A stretch of 12,669 bases of DNA, from positions 1-12,669 of the forward strand of contig JAERMP010000036.1 in assembly GCA_016844515.1 (NCBI GenBank), given 5' to 3'. Made by a program: the position numbers and the translations under genes. The first letter of the stretch is position 1. The number at the start of each line of letters is the position of its first letter. Source of the stretch: Thermoleophilia bacterium (lineage in GTDB: Bacteria > Actinomycetota > Thermoleophilia > Gaiellales > Gaiellaceae). The notes beneath the pieces were generated by a model. That model saw only the letters and a program-made list of their open reading frames with translations, searched no databases and was not told the origin of the DNA. Below are positions 1 to 8,086 of this stretch, one piece after another.

Positions 1-232
1 CGTACGCGACCATCACCAGTCGAAGGTCACCGAAGGCCAGGGCGAGGTCGCGAAGAAGCTCACCGTGATTGCATCGCTCGTGCTCGTGCCCTCGCTGATC
101 GTCGGGTATTACGGGCAGAACTTCGAGTCCGCGTTCGACGAGGCGTATTGGTCCATCGCGGTCTCGACCGGGCTCATCGCCGTCTCGACGCTCGTTCAAC
201 TTGCGCTGTTCCGCTGGCGCCGCTGGATCTAG
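1..232 (+). CDS. corA: CorA-family divalent metal ion transporter, C-terminal part (5' end outside window)
   Basis: Only the last 76 codons are present; the frame starts at base 2 and ends at TAG 230-232. CorA proteins are pentameric inner-membrane channels that take up Mg2+ (or Co2+/Ni2+/Zn2+). The visible part fits the family's C-terminus: a polar stretch ending in EVAKKLTVIAS, a first hydrophobic helix (LVLVPSLIVG), the periplasmic loop signature, then a second hydrophobic helix (YWSIAVSTGLIAVSTLVQLALF) and a short basic tail, RWRRWI. The loop reads YYGQNF, so the selectivity-filter GMN is GQN, with Met replaced by Gln. The helix-loop-helix end with basic tail is strong evidence for the family; the substrate cannot be assigned. 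The gene is convergent with nth, and its stop codon lies inside a long inverted repeat. Confidence 0.85.
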   Translation, partial: VRDHHQSKVTEGQGEVAKKLTVIASLVLVPSLIVGYYGQNFESAFDEAYWSIAVSTGLIAVSTLVQLALFRWRRWI

Positions 233-340
233 TGGTCTCTCCGGGAAGTCCGGTGCCCATTCGCCGGCGAGAACCGAGCAGGCCTAGGACGCAGGGAGGC
301 CGCATACAAGGGGTGGCGTACTTCCCGGAGCGACCACTAG
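229..340. repeat. 21-bp inverted repeat (20/21 match) spanning both convergent stop codons
   Basis: The left arm 229-249 and the right arm 320-340 are reverse complements at 20 of 21 positions, the exception being 238 versus 331. A 70-bp interior lies between them. Each outer end is CTAG, which supplies the TAG stop of corA (230-232) on the plus strand and the TAG stop of nth (337-339) on the minus strand. The interior holds a small CGCCGGCG palindrome (262-269) and no gene. RNA from either strand could fold into a long stem, so a bidirectional terminator or RNA 3'-end protector is the simplest reading. The 70-nt loop and missing T-run are unlike a classical intrinsic terminator. A small miniature inverted-repeat element is the alternative. 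Confidence 0.8.
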
Positions 341-1017
341 CTGCGTCCCAGCCTGGACGCCGGACAGAGGGCTTCGAGCACGCAGTCCTCGCAGTGCGGG
401 CGTCGTGCGTCGCAAACCCTGCGCCCGTGCCAGATCAGAAGATGCGGAAAGCGTGCCCAGTCGGCTCGGGGTACGACCCGCTGGAGGTCGCGTTCGATCT
501 TCACCGGATCGTCGTTGCGAGTCAGCCCGAGACGCTGCGAGAGCCGGCGCACGTGCGTGTCGACCACGATGCCCTGCGCATGGCCCAGCTCGGCGGCCAC
601 GACGTTTGCGGTCTTGCGCGCAACGCCTGGAAGCGTGACGAGATCCTCGAGTCGTCGCGGAACCTGACCGTCGAACTCCTCTATCAACACGCGCATGGTG
701 CCTCGGATCGCCTTCGCCTTCTGCCGGAAGAAGCCCGTCGCGTAGATGTCGCGCTCGAGCTCCTCGACGGGCACGGCCAAGTAGTCCTCGGGCGAGCGGT
801 ATTTCCGGAAGAGCGCAGGCGTTACGCGGTTCACGTTCACGTCGGTCGTCTGTGCCGACAGCATCACCGAGACGAGCAGCTCGAGATCCGAGCGGAAGCG
901 AAGCGCGATCTCTGCGTCGGCGTGCTCGGCGGCGAGCCTCTCGACAATCGGGCCGATTCGCTCGCGCCTCCTCCCCAGGCCGCGTCGCCGCGCCTCTGCG
1001 ACGTAGCTACGCGCCAC
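337..1017 (-). CDS. nth: Endonuclease III (bifunctional DNA glycosylase/AP lyase)
   Basis: 226 residues, close to the usual 210-250. Endonuclease III removes oxidised pyrimidines from DNA and nicks the abasic site by beta-elimination, in base excision repair. All hallmarks are present: LLVSVMLSAQTTD near residues 48-59, the helix-hairpin-helix LPGVARKTANVV at 129-140 with catalytic Lys135, and VDTHVRRLSQRLGL at 152-165 with catalytic Asp153. A C-X6-C-X2-C-X5-C [4Fe-4S] loop uses C202, C209, C212 and C218. The start is GTG at 1015-1017, with no convincing Shine-Dalgarno; the roughly 25 residues before the conserved core are basic and may be slightly mis-started. The gene lies 228 bp downstream of the cyclase-ATPase on the same strand and is convergent with corA. 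Identity is secure. Confidence 0.96.
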   Translation of the reverse strand: MARSYVAEARRRGLGRRRERIGPIVERLAAEHADAEIALRFRSDLELLVSVMLSAQTTDVNVNRVTPALFRKYRSPEDYLAVPVEELERDIYATGFFRQKAKAIRGTMRVLIEEFDGQVPRRLEDLVTLPGVARKTANVVAAELGHAQGIVVDTHVRRLSQRLGLTRNDDPVKIERDLQRVVPRADWARFPHLLIWHGRRVCDARRPHCEDCVLEALCPASRLGRS

Positions 1018-1245
1018 GGTCGGCCCCGGTAAGCGTGGAACGTCTCACCAGCTTCGATGGTGAGCTGGGGACACGCCATCTCGCCATGCAGATGATCCCC
1101 GCGTCGATGCCACAGCGTGCCATGCGAGATCGACGCTAGTCGATCCGCATCAGCACGAGGAGATTGGGGTGTTGTCGGTCAGACTTTCGAGTGCCACCTG
1201 CCTTGGTACACGCTGTTCGACCAGCTCTGGGTGCGTCAGCAGCGC
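1018..1245. other. Intergenic gap between cyclase-ATPase stop and nth start, with one small hairpin
   Basis: This 228-bp stretch holds no ORF that I trust. The one structure seen is a 7-bp stem, CTCACCA (1044-1050) with TGGTGAG (1058-1064), with a 7-nt loop. A competing pairing, CCAGCT (1048-1053) with AGCTGG (1063-1068), overlaps it. There is no T-run. On the minus strand it lies about 30 bp before the nth start, so it could be the cyclase terminator or part of the nth leader. No clear promoter hexamers were found. Confidence 0.4.
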
Positions 1246-4200
1246 CTATGTGACGAGCGACCTCGTCTGCTCGGCGTGCCAATCGAGCCCAATCGCCTCG
1301 AATCGCTCGATCGCCTGCTCGATCAGGGCCTCGTCTCCTCGAACCAGGCCGAGCGCGCGCAGCGCGAATGGCTCGAGGTAGGTGCCCGGCTGGAGCGACG
1401 TCTCGGACTCGGCCTCCAGGCGCTCGCGGTCTCCGATGGCGGCAAGCCCGTCCAGCCGAGCCGCAATCAAGCCCGCGCCCATCGTGTAGGTCTTCGTGGG
1501 ACGCACCTCGAGCAGTCGACTTGCCTCTTGGAGGTCGCCGCGGATAAGCGCAAGCCGGAGGTGCGGTGGGTCGAGAGCGTAGCCGTATCCCTTCATACCC
1601 AGTCTGTCTGCTGCTCGCTCGAGCTCCCGGGCGCGCACCTCGTCGCCTAGATACGCCCAGGCGACGGCACAGAGAAGGAGGCTGCGGGCGTTGCGGACGC
1701 ACGGCGTCTCGAAATTCGCGGCCACGCGCTCCTCGACCAGGCTCGTGAGTTCCCGAATCGCCGCCCACCTTCCCGCGAGTTCCTCAACGTCAACGGTCTG
1801 CGCGACCGCGTGCATACGGTGATGGGGCGAGAGCCGCTGCGCGATCTCTTCGCTCTGGCTAACGAGCTCGCGACCCTCGGACAGCCGACCAACGGCCGTT
1901 ACGGCAGGAATTGCGAGTTCGAGCATCTCGCCGCCGCGGTCGGGATCGCTGATCAGTGGAAGCAGCTCCAGGCGCCTCCGGGTCCACGTGTATGAATCCT
2001 CGAATCGCCCCTGCTCGAAGGCGGCCGCAGCCAGCGTGCCCCAGGCGAAGGAGCGCAGCTCCAAATCATCCAGCTCCTCGGCGAGCAAACTTGCCTCGCG
2101 AGCGGATTCCTCGCCGCGCTCGGGGTTCCAATACGCCCTCGCCAGCAGTGCACGTGCCCGTGCCTTGCTCTTCGGCTCGGCGAGCTCGAGTGCCCGCCCG
2201 ATCCACTCGTCGAGAACCTGGCTCTCTGGACGGTGAATCCACATGGCGCCCCGGCTCGACGTCTCGAAGGCCAGCAGGCTGTACGTCTCAGCACGGCTGG
2301 CTCGATCGGCGTCGGCGTCGAGGGAACGCTCCATCGCCGCCCAGAACGCTTCGCCATCGAACCTGAGCGCGCTCGCCCTGCCTGCCTCACGCCAGAGACC
2401 AGCCCGGGCCTGGCCGTCCGGGGCAAGCTCGACAGCGCGGCCCAGGAGCCTGAGACCCTCCTCGATCTCGTACCGGCCCACCGCGAGCTCGGCCGCTCGG
2501 CGCAGCCAGGCGACGGCCTTTGGCCAGAGCCGTCGAGGAGTCTCGTCATCGTCCGGCCACGCCAGATCCGCGTAGTCGGAGCGCAGGGCCTCGCTGTAGT
2601 GGTGGGCGAGCGTGGCGGCGTGCTCGTCTCGTCCTTCACCGATTCCCTCGAGCCACTCGGCGAAGCCCAGATGAAGACGCGCACGCCTCCCTTTCGGGAT
2701 GCTGTCGTACGCGACCTCGCGCGTCAGCGCGTGCCTGACGGCATACTCGGCCTCGCCCGCTAGCGACGAGGACTGCCGCCGCAAGACGAAGACTCGCTCC
2801 TCGAGGAGGCCGAAGTTCGGCTTATCGCCCTCGACGAGAGCGCACGCGGCCCCTACCCAGAAGACGCGCCCGATCACCGCGGCAGCCTGGAGCGCCGTCT
2901 TCTCGCGCGCCGGGAGCAGGTCGATGCGCGCGGCGATTAGGGCATGGACCGAATCGGGGAGGACGAAGTCCGCCGGAAACTCTTCAAGCTCCCAGCCGGC
3001 CTTCCGGCGAACGAGGACACCGCGATCGATCAACGTCGCGAGGATCTCTTCGACGAAGAAGGGATTGCCCTCGGCACGCTCCGCGATCGCGTGGAGCTCG
3101 GCCGGCGGTTCCGAGCCGAGCAGCGCCGTCAGCAGCTCCTCTGGCTCGTCCCCTGCCAGCGGTTCGAGCCGCACCGTCTCTCCGCCCACGAGCGGAGCAC
3201 CCTCTGGCCTCGCCGTTGCGAGCAGGAGCAGCGGGCCGCGTACCTCGACCACGGTCTCGAGAAGTTCGACAAGCCTTTCGTCCGCCCAATGGATGTCCTC
3301 GACAAGAAGGACAGTCGGCCGATCGGCGACGAACTCTTCAAGAAGTGCCGTCCACGCTTCACGGAAGCGCTCACGCACTGCGAGCGGATGGGCATCGCCG
3401 GCGACGTCAAGTCCGAGGGTGAGCGCCAAGATCTCCCGGCTCCCCAGCAAGCTCCGCACGCGCTCGGGCGGATCGCTGTCGAGGATCCCGAAGTGCTCCT
3501 TGAGGATCTCTCCGAGCGGAGCGTACGCGCTCGCGCTGCCATAGGCCAGGCAGCGACCGACGCGCCGGAGGGGCTCCGGACTCTCCAGCACGAGCGCTTC
3601 CCAGAGCTCGCGTATGAGCCGCGTCTTGCCGACGCCGGCCTCGCCGACGATGGTCAGGAGCTGCGGGGCGCCGAGCTCGACCGTCCGCTGGTACGCGCTT
3701 TGCAGGATGGCGAGCTCCTGCTCACGCCCGACGAACGCCCGAGCGAAGGCGCCGACCCCGCGCGGTCGCATGAGGGAGAGCGCGCGTAAGAGTGGGCGGC
3801 AACGGACACCGGCGAGCTTGCCCTTCGCCTTGACCACCCTCGGCTCACCGAACTCGAAGGCGCCGGCGGCAGCGGCCGCGGTTCGCTCGCCCGCCAGGAT
3901 CTCGCCGCCCGCGGCGGCCTGTTCAAGCCGAGCGGCGACGTTGACGGCATCGCCGCTGACGAACGAGCTCCCCTCGTGCGGCCGGCCGAGGACGACTTCC
4001 CCCGTGTTGACGCCGATGCGGAGACCCAGCCGCTCGCCGAACAGCTCTTCGATCCGCCGCTGCATCGACAATGCGGCGTGGAGAGCCCGTTCGGCGTGGT
4101 CCTCGTAGGCAGTCGGCACTCCGAACACGGCCATGACCGCGTCGCCCGCGAACTTCTCGAGCGTGCCGCCGACGCTCCGGATCTCCACGGCCATTCCTTC

Positions 4201-4398
4201 GTAGAAGCGGTCGAGGAAAAGGCGAGTGTGCTCGGCATCCCGATCCGAGGCGAGCGCCGTCGAGCCGACGAGATCGGCGAACAGCATGGTCGCCAGCTTG
4301 CGCTCCTGTGCAGCGGGTGTGGACACCGCGGCTGCACAGGCGGGGCAGAAGCGGGCGCCCTCCGGGAGCCCGGCGCCACAGGCCGTGCAGATCGCCAT
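1246..4398 (-). CDS. Zinc-ribbon, class III adenylate cyclase, AAA/NACHT-like ATPase and TPR multidomain regulator
   Basis: 1,050 residues. Domain order: a zinc ribbon at residues 4-21 (C4, C7, C18, C21); a class III cyclase domain at about 34-205; a P-loop ATPase at about 222-520; and helical TPR-like repeats from about 600 to the end. The cyclase keeps both metal-binding aspartates (D42 in FADLVGST, D86 in FAGDAVMAVFG), the adenine-selecting pair K82 and D150, and the transition-state residues N153 and R157, so it should be able to make cAMP. The ATPase has a Walker A, GEAGVGKT (252-259), and a Walker B, VLLVEDIHWAD (363-373). No membrane segment or signal peptide is seen, so it is probably cytoplasmic. 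The ATPase/TPR half resembles AfsR/MalT-like STAND sensors. The ATG start at 4398 is fixed by an in-frame stop 9 bp upstream (TAA, 4408-4410). No Shine-Dalgarno is visible, and TAAGAAT lies 5 nt before the ATG, so a leaderless start is possible. The ligand is unknown. Confidence 0.92.
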   Translation of the reverse strand: MAICTACGAGLPEGARFCPACAAAVSTPAAQERKLATMLFADLVGSTALASDRDAEHTRLFLDRFYEGMAVEIRSVGGTLEKFAGDAVMAVFGVPTAYEDHAERALHAALSMQRRIEELFGERLGLRIGVNTGEVVLGRPHEGSSFVSGDAVNVAARLEQAAAGGEILAGERTAAAAAGAFEFGEPRVVKAKGKLAGVRCRPLLRALSLMRPRGVGAFARAFVGREQELAILQSAYQRTVELGAPQLLTIVGEAGVGKTRLIRELWEALVLESPEPLRRVGRCLAYGSASAYAPLGEILKEHFGILDSDPPERVRSLLGSREILALTLGLDVAGDAHPLAVRERFREAWTALLEEFVADRPTVLLVEDIHWADERLVELLETVVEVRGPLLLLATARPEGAPLVGGETVRLEPLAGDEPEELLTALLGSEPPAELHAIAERAEGNPFFVEEILATLIDRGVLVRRKAGWELEEFPADFVLPDSVHALIAARIDLLPAREKTALQAAAVIGRVFWVGAACALVEGDKPNFGLLEERVFVLRRQSSSLAGEAEYAVRHALTREVAYDSIPKGRRARLHLGFAEWLEGIGEGRDEHAATLAHHYSEALRSDYADLAWPDDDETPRRLWPKAVAWLRRAAELAVGRYEIEEGLRLLGRAVELAPDGQARAGLWREAGRASALRFDGEAFWAAMERSLDADADRASRAETYSLLAFETSSRGAMWIHRPESQVLDEWIGRALELAEPKSKARARALLARAYWNPERGEESAREASLLAEELDDLELRSFAWGTLAAAAFEQGRFEDSYTWTRRRLELLPLISDPDRGGEMLELAIPAVTAVGRLSEGRELVSQSEEIAQRLSPHHRMHAVAQTVDVEELAGRWAAIRELTSLVEERVAANFETPCVRNARSLLLCAVAWAYLGDEVRARELERAADRLGMKGYGYALDPPHLRLALIRGDLQEASRLLEVRPTKTYTMGAGLIAARLDGLAAIGDRERLEAESETSLQPGTYLEPFALRALGLVRGDEALIEQAIERFEAIGLDWHAEQTRSLVT

Positions 4399-4442
4399 GC
4401 GACATTCTTAGCGCCGCCAGGGCGCGCTGGGTCATCGCGGTT

Positions 4443-4460
4443 CCGCGGGCGCGCCCGCGG
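4443..4460. repeat. Perfect 18-bp GC-only palindrome upstream of the cyclase gene
   Basis: CCGCGGGCGCGCCCGCGG is its own reverse complement. It lies in the 160-bp gap between the addA stop (4559) and the cyclase start (4398), 44 bp upstream of the cyclase ATG on the minus strand. It could be the addA terminator (GC-rich, without a T-run), an operator for a dimeric regulator, or a shortened repeat-element copy: bases 4441-4451 match 7981-7991 exactly. The rest of the gap, 4461-4558, shows nothing I recognise. Confidence 0.65.
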
Positions 4461-4558
4461 GAGTGGTTAGCTCTCCGACCGTGACCCTCTTACACCGTGC
4501 GTGAGCCTGCACATCCGTTCCAAGAACGTGTGCGAGCTGCGGACACCTCGCACTGTCG

Positions 4559-7500
4559 TCAGAGCTCCCGTTCAGACCCCTGATGGTGAGCGCGAAGGCG
4601 TGGCCCCGCACACAGGAGATCGAGAGCGGGGCAATCGGCGCATGCGAACTCGCTCGGGGTTGGCTTGAACTCGCCGCCGCGAATTCGCGCGATCGCCGCA
4701 GAGAGCTCTGCCTCTAGCTCAGGGGCGTCCTCGGCCGAGAACGTCGCGGCGACCACGTCGGCCGGTCGTTCGAGGAAGTGGTAGACGACCTCGGCCTCGG
4801 TCGCGCCGTCGCGAAGACACGCGAGCGCATACACGAGCCGCTGCAGGCGATACTCGGCGTCGACCACGGACGCCGGATCCGCGCCTTCGAGCGCGTTCGA
4901 CTTGTAGTCGACGACAAGAGCTCTCTCGCCGTCGCGCCAGAGCACGTCCAGACGCCCGTGGAGGAGGACACCGTCGTGCTCGAAGGCAAATGGGCGTTCC
5001 GGACGAGCGCCTGGCAGTAGGGAGATGCGGTTGGCGAGATCCGATGCGCAGTAGGCGTCGACCATGCCTGAGATGCGGTCGAGCTCCGCGTCGGTCACGT
5101 CCGGATACCAGACTCGGACGGTTGCGTCGAGATCGTGACGCAACGGGGGAACGGGGTGCTCGAGCGGTACGAGCTCGAGCAGGCGATGGACGGCGTCTCC
5201 GAGCTCCGTCGCGGCGAGGCGCCGCTCGCCCACGCCATGATCGTCGCCCTCGGCATGGTCACGGGTACGCGGTGCGAGGCCGAGCACCCGCTCGGCGAAG
5301 TAGCGATACGAACAGCGCTCGAACAGAGCAAGCGCGCTATAGGAGAGCCTGCGCACATCGTGGAGCGGCGGCCGCGGGATCTCCGTCAGCTCGGGCAGCT
5401 CGATCCCCGTTCGAGCTGTGCCGGTCGGAATCTCGTCGAAAAGTGGTAGCTGGCCGATCGGAGCCTCCTCCGCGGCCTCCGGCTCGGGGGGAGCCGTGTA
5501 CCGATCGACGGTCAGGAGGAAACGCGCCTCACCCCGCTCGAGCTCGCTGGGCTCGTCTCCGGCGGTCCCAACGGCATCGTGAGCGGCAAGCCGCTCCAAC
5601 ACCCAGCCGATCGGCGTCTCGCGATCGGCGGCCCGCTCCGGATCAATCGCCCCGGAGACGATCAGCCGATCGATCGCCCTCGTCATCGCGACGTAGTAGA
5701 GGCGAAGCCGCTCGGCGCGATCCCTCTCCTTCTCTGCGTCTCGGACGTCGTCGTAGTCGAACACGGGCTTCCGCTCGCCGCGCGTGGGGTGAACCATCCG
5801 AAAGCCGAAGCGGCCGTCGGAGAGCGCGACGATCTCGTCGGCACCGCGTGGCCCTCCAATGTCCCTGCCGGCGTCGGCGACGATCACGACCTTGAACTCG
5901 AGCCCCTTCGCGCCGTGAATCGTGAGCAGCCGAACCGCGCCCGCGCCCTCTTCCTCGGCGACGGCCTCGAGCTCCTTGGCTCCAAGAGCTTCCTGCTCGC
6001 GAACGAAGCGGACGAACCCGGCGACATCGGCGCCCCGGATCGCCTCGTAGTCGCGTGCAAGGCGACCGAGCTTCAGCAGATTCGCGAACCGGCGCGAGCC
6101 GTCCCAGCGCGCGAGGACGGCAAGGTCGTAGTCGTGATCGCTGAGAACCCGGTCGCAGAGCGCCTCGAGACCGATGCGCGTCGATGCCCGCACCAACCGC
6201 TCGTAGCGCTGAAGGAACGCCCGGAGAAGCCGCTCGTCCTCGGCCGCCAGGTTCTCGGGCATACCTCGCTCGAGTGCGGTGAAGAGAGGTCGGCGAGTTG
6301 CGTTCCGGCGAAGCAGCACGAGCGTGTCGTTGGAGACGCCCACGAACGGCGATGCGAGCACCGTTGTCAGCGCAACGTCGTCGTAGCGGTTGTGAATCAG
6401 ACGGAGGTAGGCGAGGAGATCGGCAACCTGTTGCTGCCCGAAGTAGCCGCGCCCTGTGGCGCGATAGGTCGGCAGACCCTCCAAGCGGAGGGCCTCCTCG
6501 TAGCGCTCGGCATCCGTGCCAGCGGCGAAGAGGACGACGATCTCGCCCGCAGTCGCCGCACCTGTGTCGACGAGCTCGCGCACGCGCGCCGCGATTGCTC
6601 GCGCCTCGCCCGTTCGCCAGTGCTCGCCGGTGTCCCGATAGCTCGCCTTGTCGGTGACGAGGAGCTCGACCGGGTTGCCGAACACCGGATCGGCGAACTC
6701 CGCTGACGCCGCGAGCGGCTGGTACTCCTCTCCGAACGCGTCTCCGAAGAGGAAGTTCACCGCCGCCAGCACCTGTGGGCGCGAGCGATAGTTGCTTCGA
6801 AGAGCGAGCAGGTTCGGCGCCGCCGCACGTCGTTCGCGGAAGACGTCGACATCCGCATGGCGGAACCCGTAGATCGACTGGAACTCGTCACCTACGGTGA
6901 AGACGTCGGCCAGCTCGGGGTGAGCGACGAGATCGATGAGCTCGCACTGAAGGCGGTTCGTGTCCTGGAACTCGTCGACCATCACGAGCCGGAAGCGAAG
7001 CTGCATCGAATCGCGGATCTCAGCGTGATCCCGAAGGAGATCCCGCGCTGCAAGCTGGAGATCCTCGAAGTCGACCGTCGACTCGCGGCGCTTCGCTGCT
7101 GCGTACTCCTCCGCGAAGCGCTCCAAGAGCTCCTGCAGGAGGTCGCGGTCGTGCGCCGCGAGCTCCTCGAGGCCCGCGCGCTCCGCAGCCTTGCGCGCCT
7201 GCTCGAACGAGGCTGCGCGGGTGCCCTTGCACTGGAACGCCGACAGATCGACGAGCCGCTCGGGGAGCGACCCCTCTGTCACGACCCGAAGCACCTCGCT
7301 CGAGCTCCGCCGCTGGGTCGGCGTCGCCGACTCGTCGGCGGCGAGCAACGCTGCCTCTGAGCGGAGCGTTTCGATCGCATCGTCGAGAGCCGGGCGCTCT
7401 CCGAGCTCGAGCACGAGCTCACGCCCAGCCGATCTCAGCGTCTCGTAGACGCCCGTCAGCATTCGCCGCAGTCCTTGTACGCGGTACGTGGCCAGCAGCC

Positions 7501-7951
7501 GGAGGCGCTCGGGCTCCCCAGTCGAGCAGAACTTCTCGAGAGCCCGTTCGAATGCCTCGCCGCGAAGGACGGCAGCGCCGGCATCCTCCAGCTCGCGGAA
7601 CCGCGGATCGAGGCCGACGGCGAACGGATACGTCCTCAGCAGCCGGTTGCAGAAGCCATGGATCGTCGAGATCCAGGCACCGTCGAGCTCGCGAGCGAGA
7701 TCGGGTCGACCGCGGGCACGCAGCGCGGCGCGGATCCGGCTGCGGAGCTCACCGGCGGCTTTCCTCGTGTACGTGATGACGAGGATCGACTCGACGTCGA
7801 TCCCCCGATCGCAGACCGCGCGGACGTACCGCTCGACGAGCACAGACGTCTTTCCCGTTCCCGCACCGGCCGAGACGAAGACCGAGCCCGCCGCCTCGAC
7901 AGCCTCGAGTTGCTCTTCGTTCAACGGCGTTGTGACCTCAACCACGCTCAT
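4559..7951 (-). CDS. addA: AddA-type ATP-dependent helicase/nuclease subunit (UvrD/Rep family)
   Basis: 1,130 residues from ATG 7951, the Met of MSVVEVTTPLNEEQ. The frame stays open upstream to 8719 but overlaps addB and has no homology-like content there. The chosen start has a purine-rich SD, GGTGGGGGA (7955-7963). SF1A helicase motifs run in order: Q-motif Q14, Walker A SAGAGTGKT (27-35), STIHGFC (95-101), VDEFQDT (325-331), GDEFQSIYGFRHAD (about 350-363), SNYRSRP (about 381), LTIHGAKGLEF (about 675-685) and LYYVAMTRA (about 750). A RecB-like nuclease follows with D1002, D1015 and K1017 (VVDYKS) and a downstream QRLVYALA helix. Cysteines C880, C1104, C1107 and C1114 form an Fe-S-type set bracketing the nuclease. 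With AddB it should unwind and trim double-strand-break ends to load RecA. It lies 139 bp downstream of addB. AdnB-like naming is an alternative. Confidence 0.94.
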   Translation of the reverse strand: MSVVEVTTPLNEEQLEAVEAAGSVFVSAGAGTGKTSVLVERYVRAVCDRGIDVESILVITYTRKAAGELRSRIRAALRARGRPDLARELDGAWISTIHGFCNRLLRTYPFAVGLDPRFRELEDAGAAVLRGEAFERALEKFCSTGEPERLRLLATYRVQGLRRMLTGVYETLRSAGRELVLELGERPALDDAIETLRSEAALLAADESATPTQRRSSSEVLRVVTEGSLPERLVDLSAFQCKGTRAASFEQARKAAERAGLEELAAHDRDLLQELLERFAEEYAAAKRRESTVDFEDLQLAARDLLRDHAEIRDSMQLRFRLVMVDEFQDTNRLQCELIDLVAHPELADVFTVGDEFQSIYGFRHADVDVFRERRAAAPNLLALRSNYRSRPQVLAAVNFLFGDAFGEEYQPLAASAEFADPVFGNPVELLVTDKASYRDTGEHWRTGEARAIAARVRELVDTGAATAGEIVVLFAAGTDAERYEEALRLEGLPTYRATGRGYFGQQQVADLLAYLRLIHNRYDDVALTTVLASPFVGVSNDTLVLLRRNATRRPLFTALERGMPENLAAEDERLLRAFLQRYERLVRASTRIGLEALCDRVLSDHDYDLAVLARWDGSRRFANLLKLGRLARDYEAIRGADVAGFVRFVREQEALGAKELEAVAEEEGAGAVRLLTIHGAKGLEFKVVIVADAGRDIGGPRGADEIVALSDGRFGFRMVHPTRGERKPVFDYDDVRDAEKERDRAERLRLYYVAMTRAIDRLIVSGAIDPERAADRETPIGWVLERLAAHDAVGTAGDEPSELERGEARFLLTVDRYTAPPEPEAAEEAPIGQLPLFDEIPTGTARTGIELPELTEIPRPPLHDVRRLSYSALALFERCSYRYFAERVLGLAPRTRDHAEGDDHGVGERRLAATELGDAVHRLLELVPLEHPVPPLRHDLDATVRVWYPDVTDAELDRISGMVDAYCASDLANRISLLPGARPERPFAFEHDGVLLHGRLDVLWRDGERALVVDYKSNALEGADPASVVDAEYRLQRLVYALACLRDGATEAEVVYHFLERPADVVAATFSAEDAPELEAELSAAIARIRGGEFKPTPSEFACADCPALDLLCAGPRLRAHHQGSEREL

Positions 7952-7954
7952 GAG

Positions 7955-7963
7955 TCCCCCACC
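7955..7963 (-). promoter_or_regulatory. Ribosome binding site deciding the addA start
   Basis: Minus-strand GGTGGGGGA ends 3 nt before the ATG at 7951. It is the only purine-rich Shine-Dalgarno-like stretch near the N-terminus of the helicase domain, and it supports this start over the much longer open frame that runs back into addB. Confidence 0.6.
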
Positions 7964-7980
7964 AGAACGCGTCGCCAGCC

Positions 7981-8021
7981 TTCCGCGGGCGAAGCCGGGC
8001 TTTGCCCGGCGGGAGCCCACG
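7981..8021. repeat. GC-rich hairpin in the addB-addA gap (REP-like)
   Basis: The core is GCCGGGC (7994-8000), TTT loop, GCCCGGC (8004-8010): seven perfect base pairs. After a small internal loop an outer stem continues with GGGC (7987-7990) and GCCC (8015-8018), then CG at 7984-7985 with CG at 8020-8021. An imperfect long hairpin of this kind is typical of dispersed REP-like repeats. It lies about 30 bp upstream of the addA start and could also work as an RNA structure between the two cistrons. Confidence 0.6.
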
Positions 8022-8057
8022 AGCGGTTGGCCGGCGCACCGCGGCGAAGGAGGGGGC

Positions 8058-8086
8058 TCATGGGGGAACCCTGGGTTCCCCCATGA
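8058..8086 (-). terminator. Strong 13-bp hairpin 4 nt after the addB stop
   Basis: TCATGGGGGAACC (8058-8070) and GGTTCCCCCATGA (8074-8086) pair perfectly around a 3-nt loop. The stem begins only 4 nt downstream of the addB TGA (8091-8093), where a terminator or mRNA-stabilising hairpin would sit. There is no T-run after it on the minus strand, so full termination is doubtful; partial readthrough into addA or 3'-end protection of addB mRNA is equally possible. It may belong to the same dispersed repeat unit as the hairpin at 7981-8021. Confidence 0.6.

Noticed and set aside
852..1139. 95-codon plus-strand frame entering the nth-cyclase gap
   Set aside because: Most of it is antisense to nth, and the part in the gap has no ribosome binding site or known motif.
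2699..3789. Two 281-codon plus-strand frames within the cyclase-ATPase gene
   Set aside because: Both are antisense to the ATPase domain, which has intact Walker motifs; their composition is low-complexity Ser/Arg or acidic shadow sequence.
5579..6706. 375-codon open frame on the plus strand inside addA
   Set aside because: It is antisense to the helicase core with its motifs intact, and has no family resemblance or ribosome binding site.
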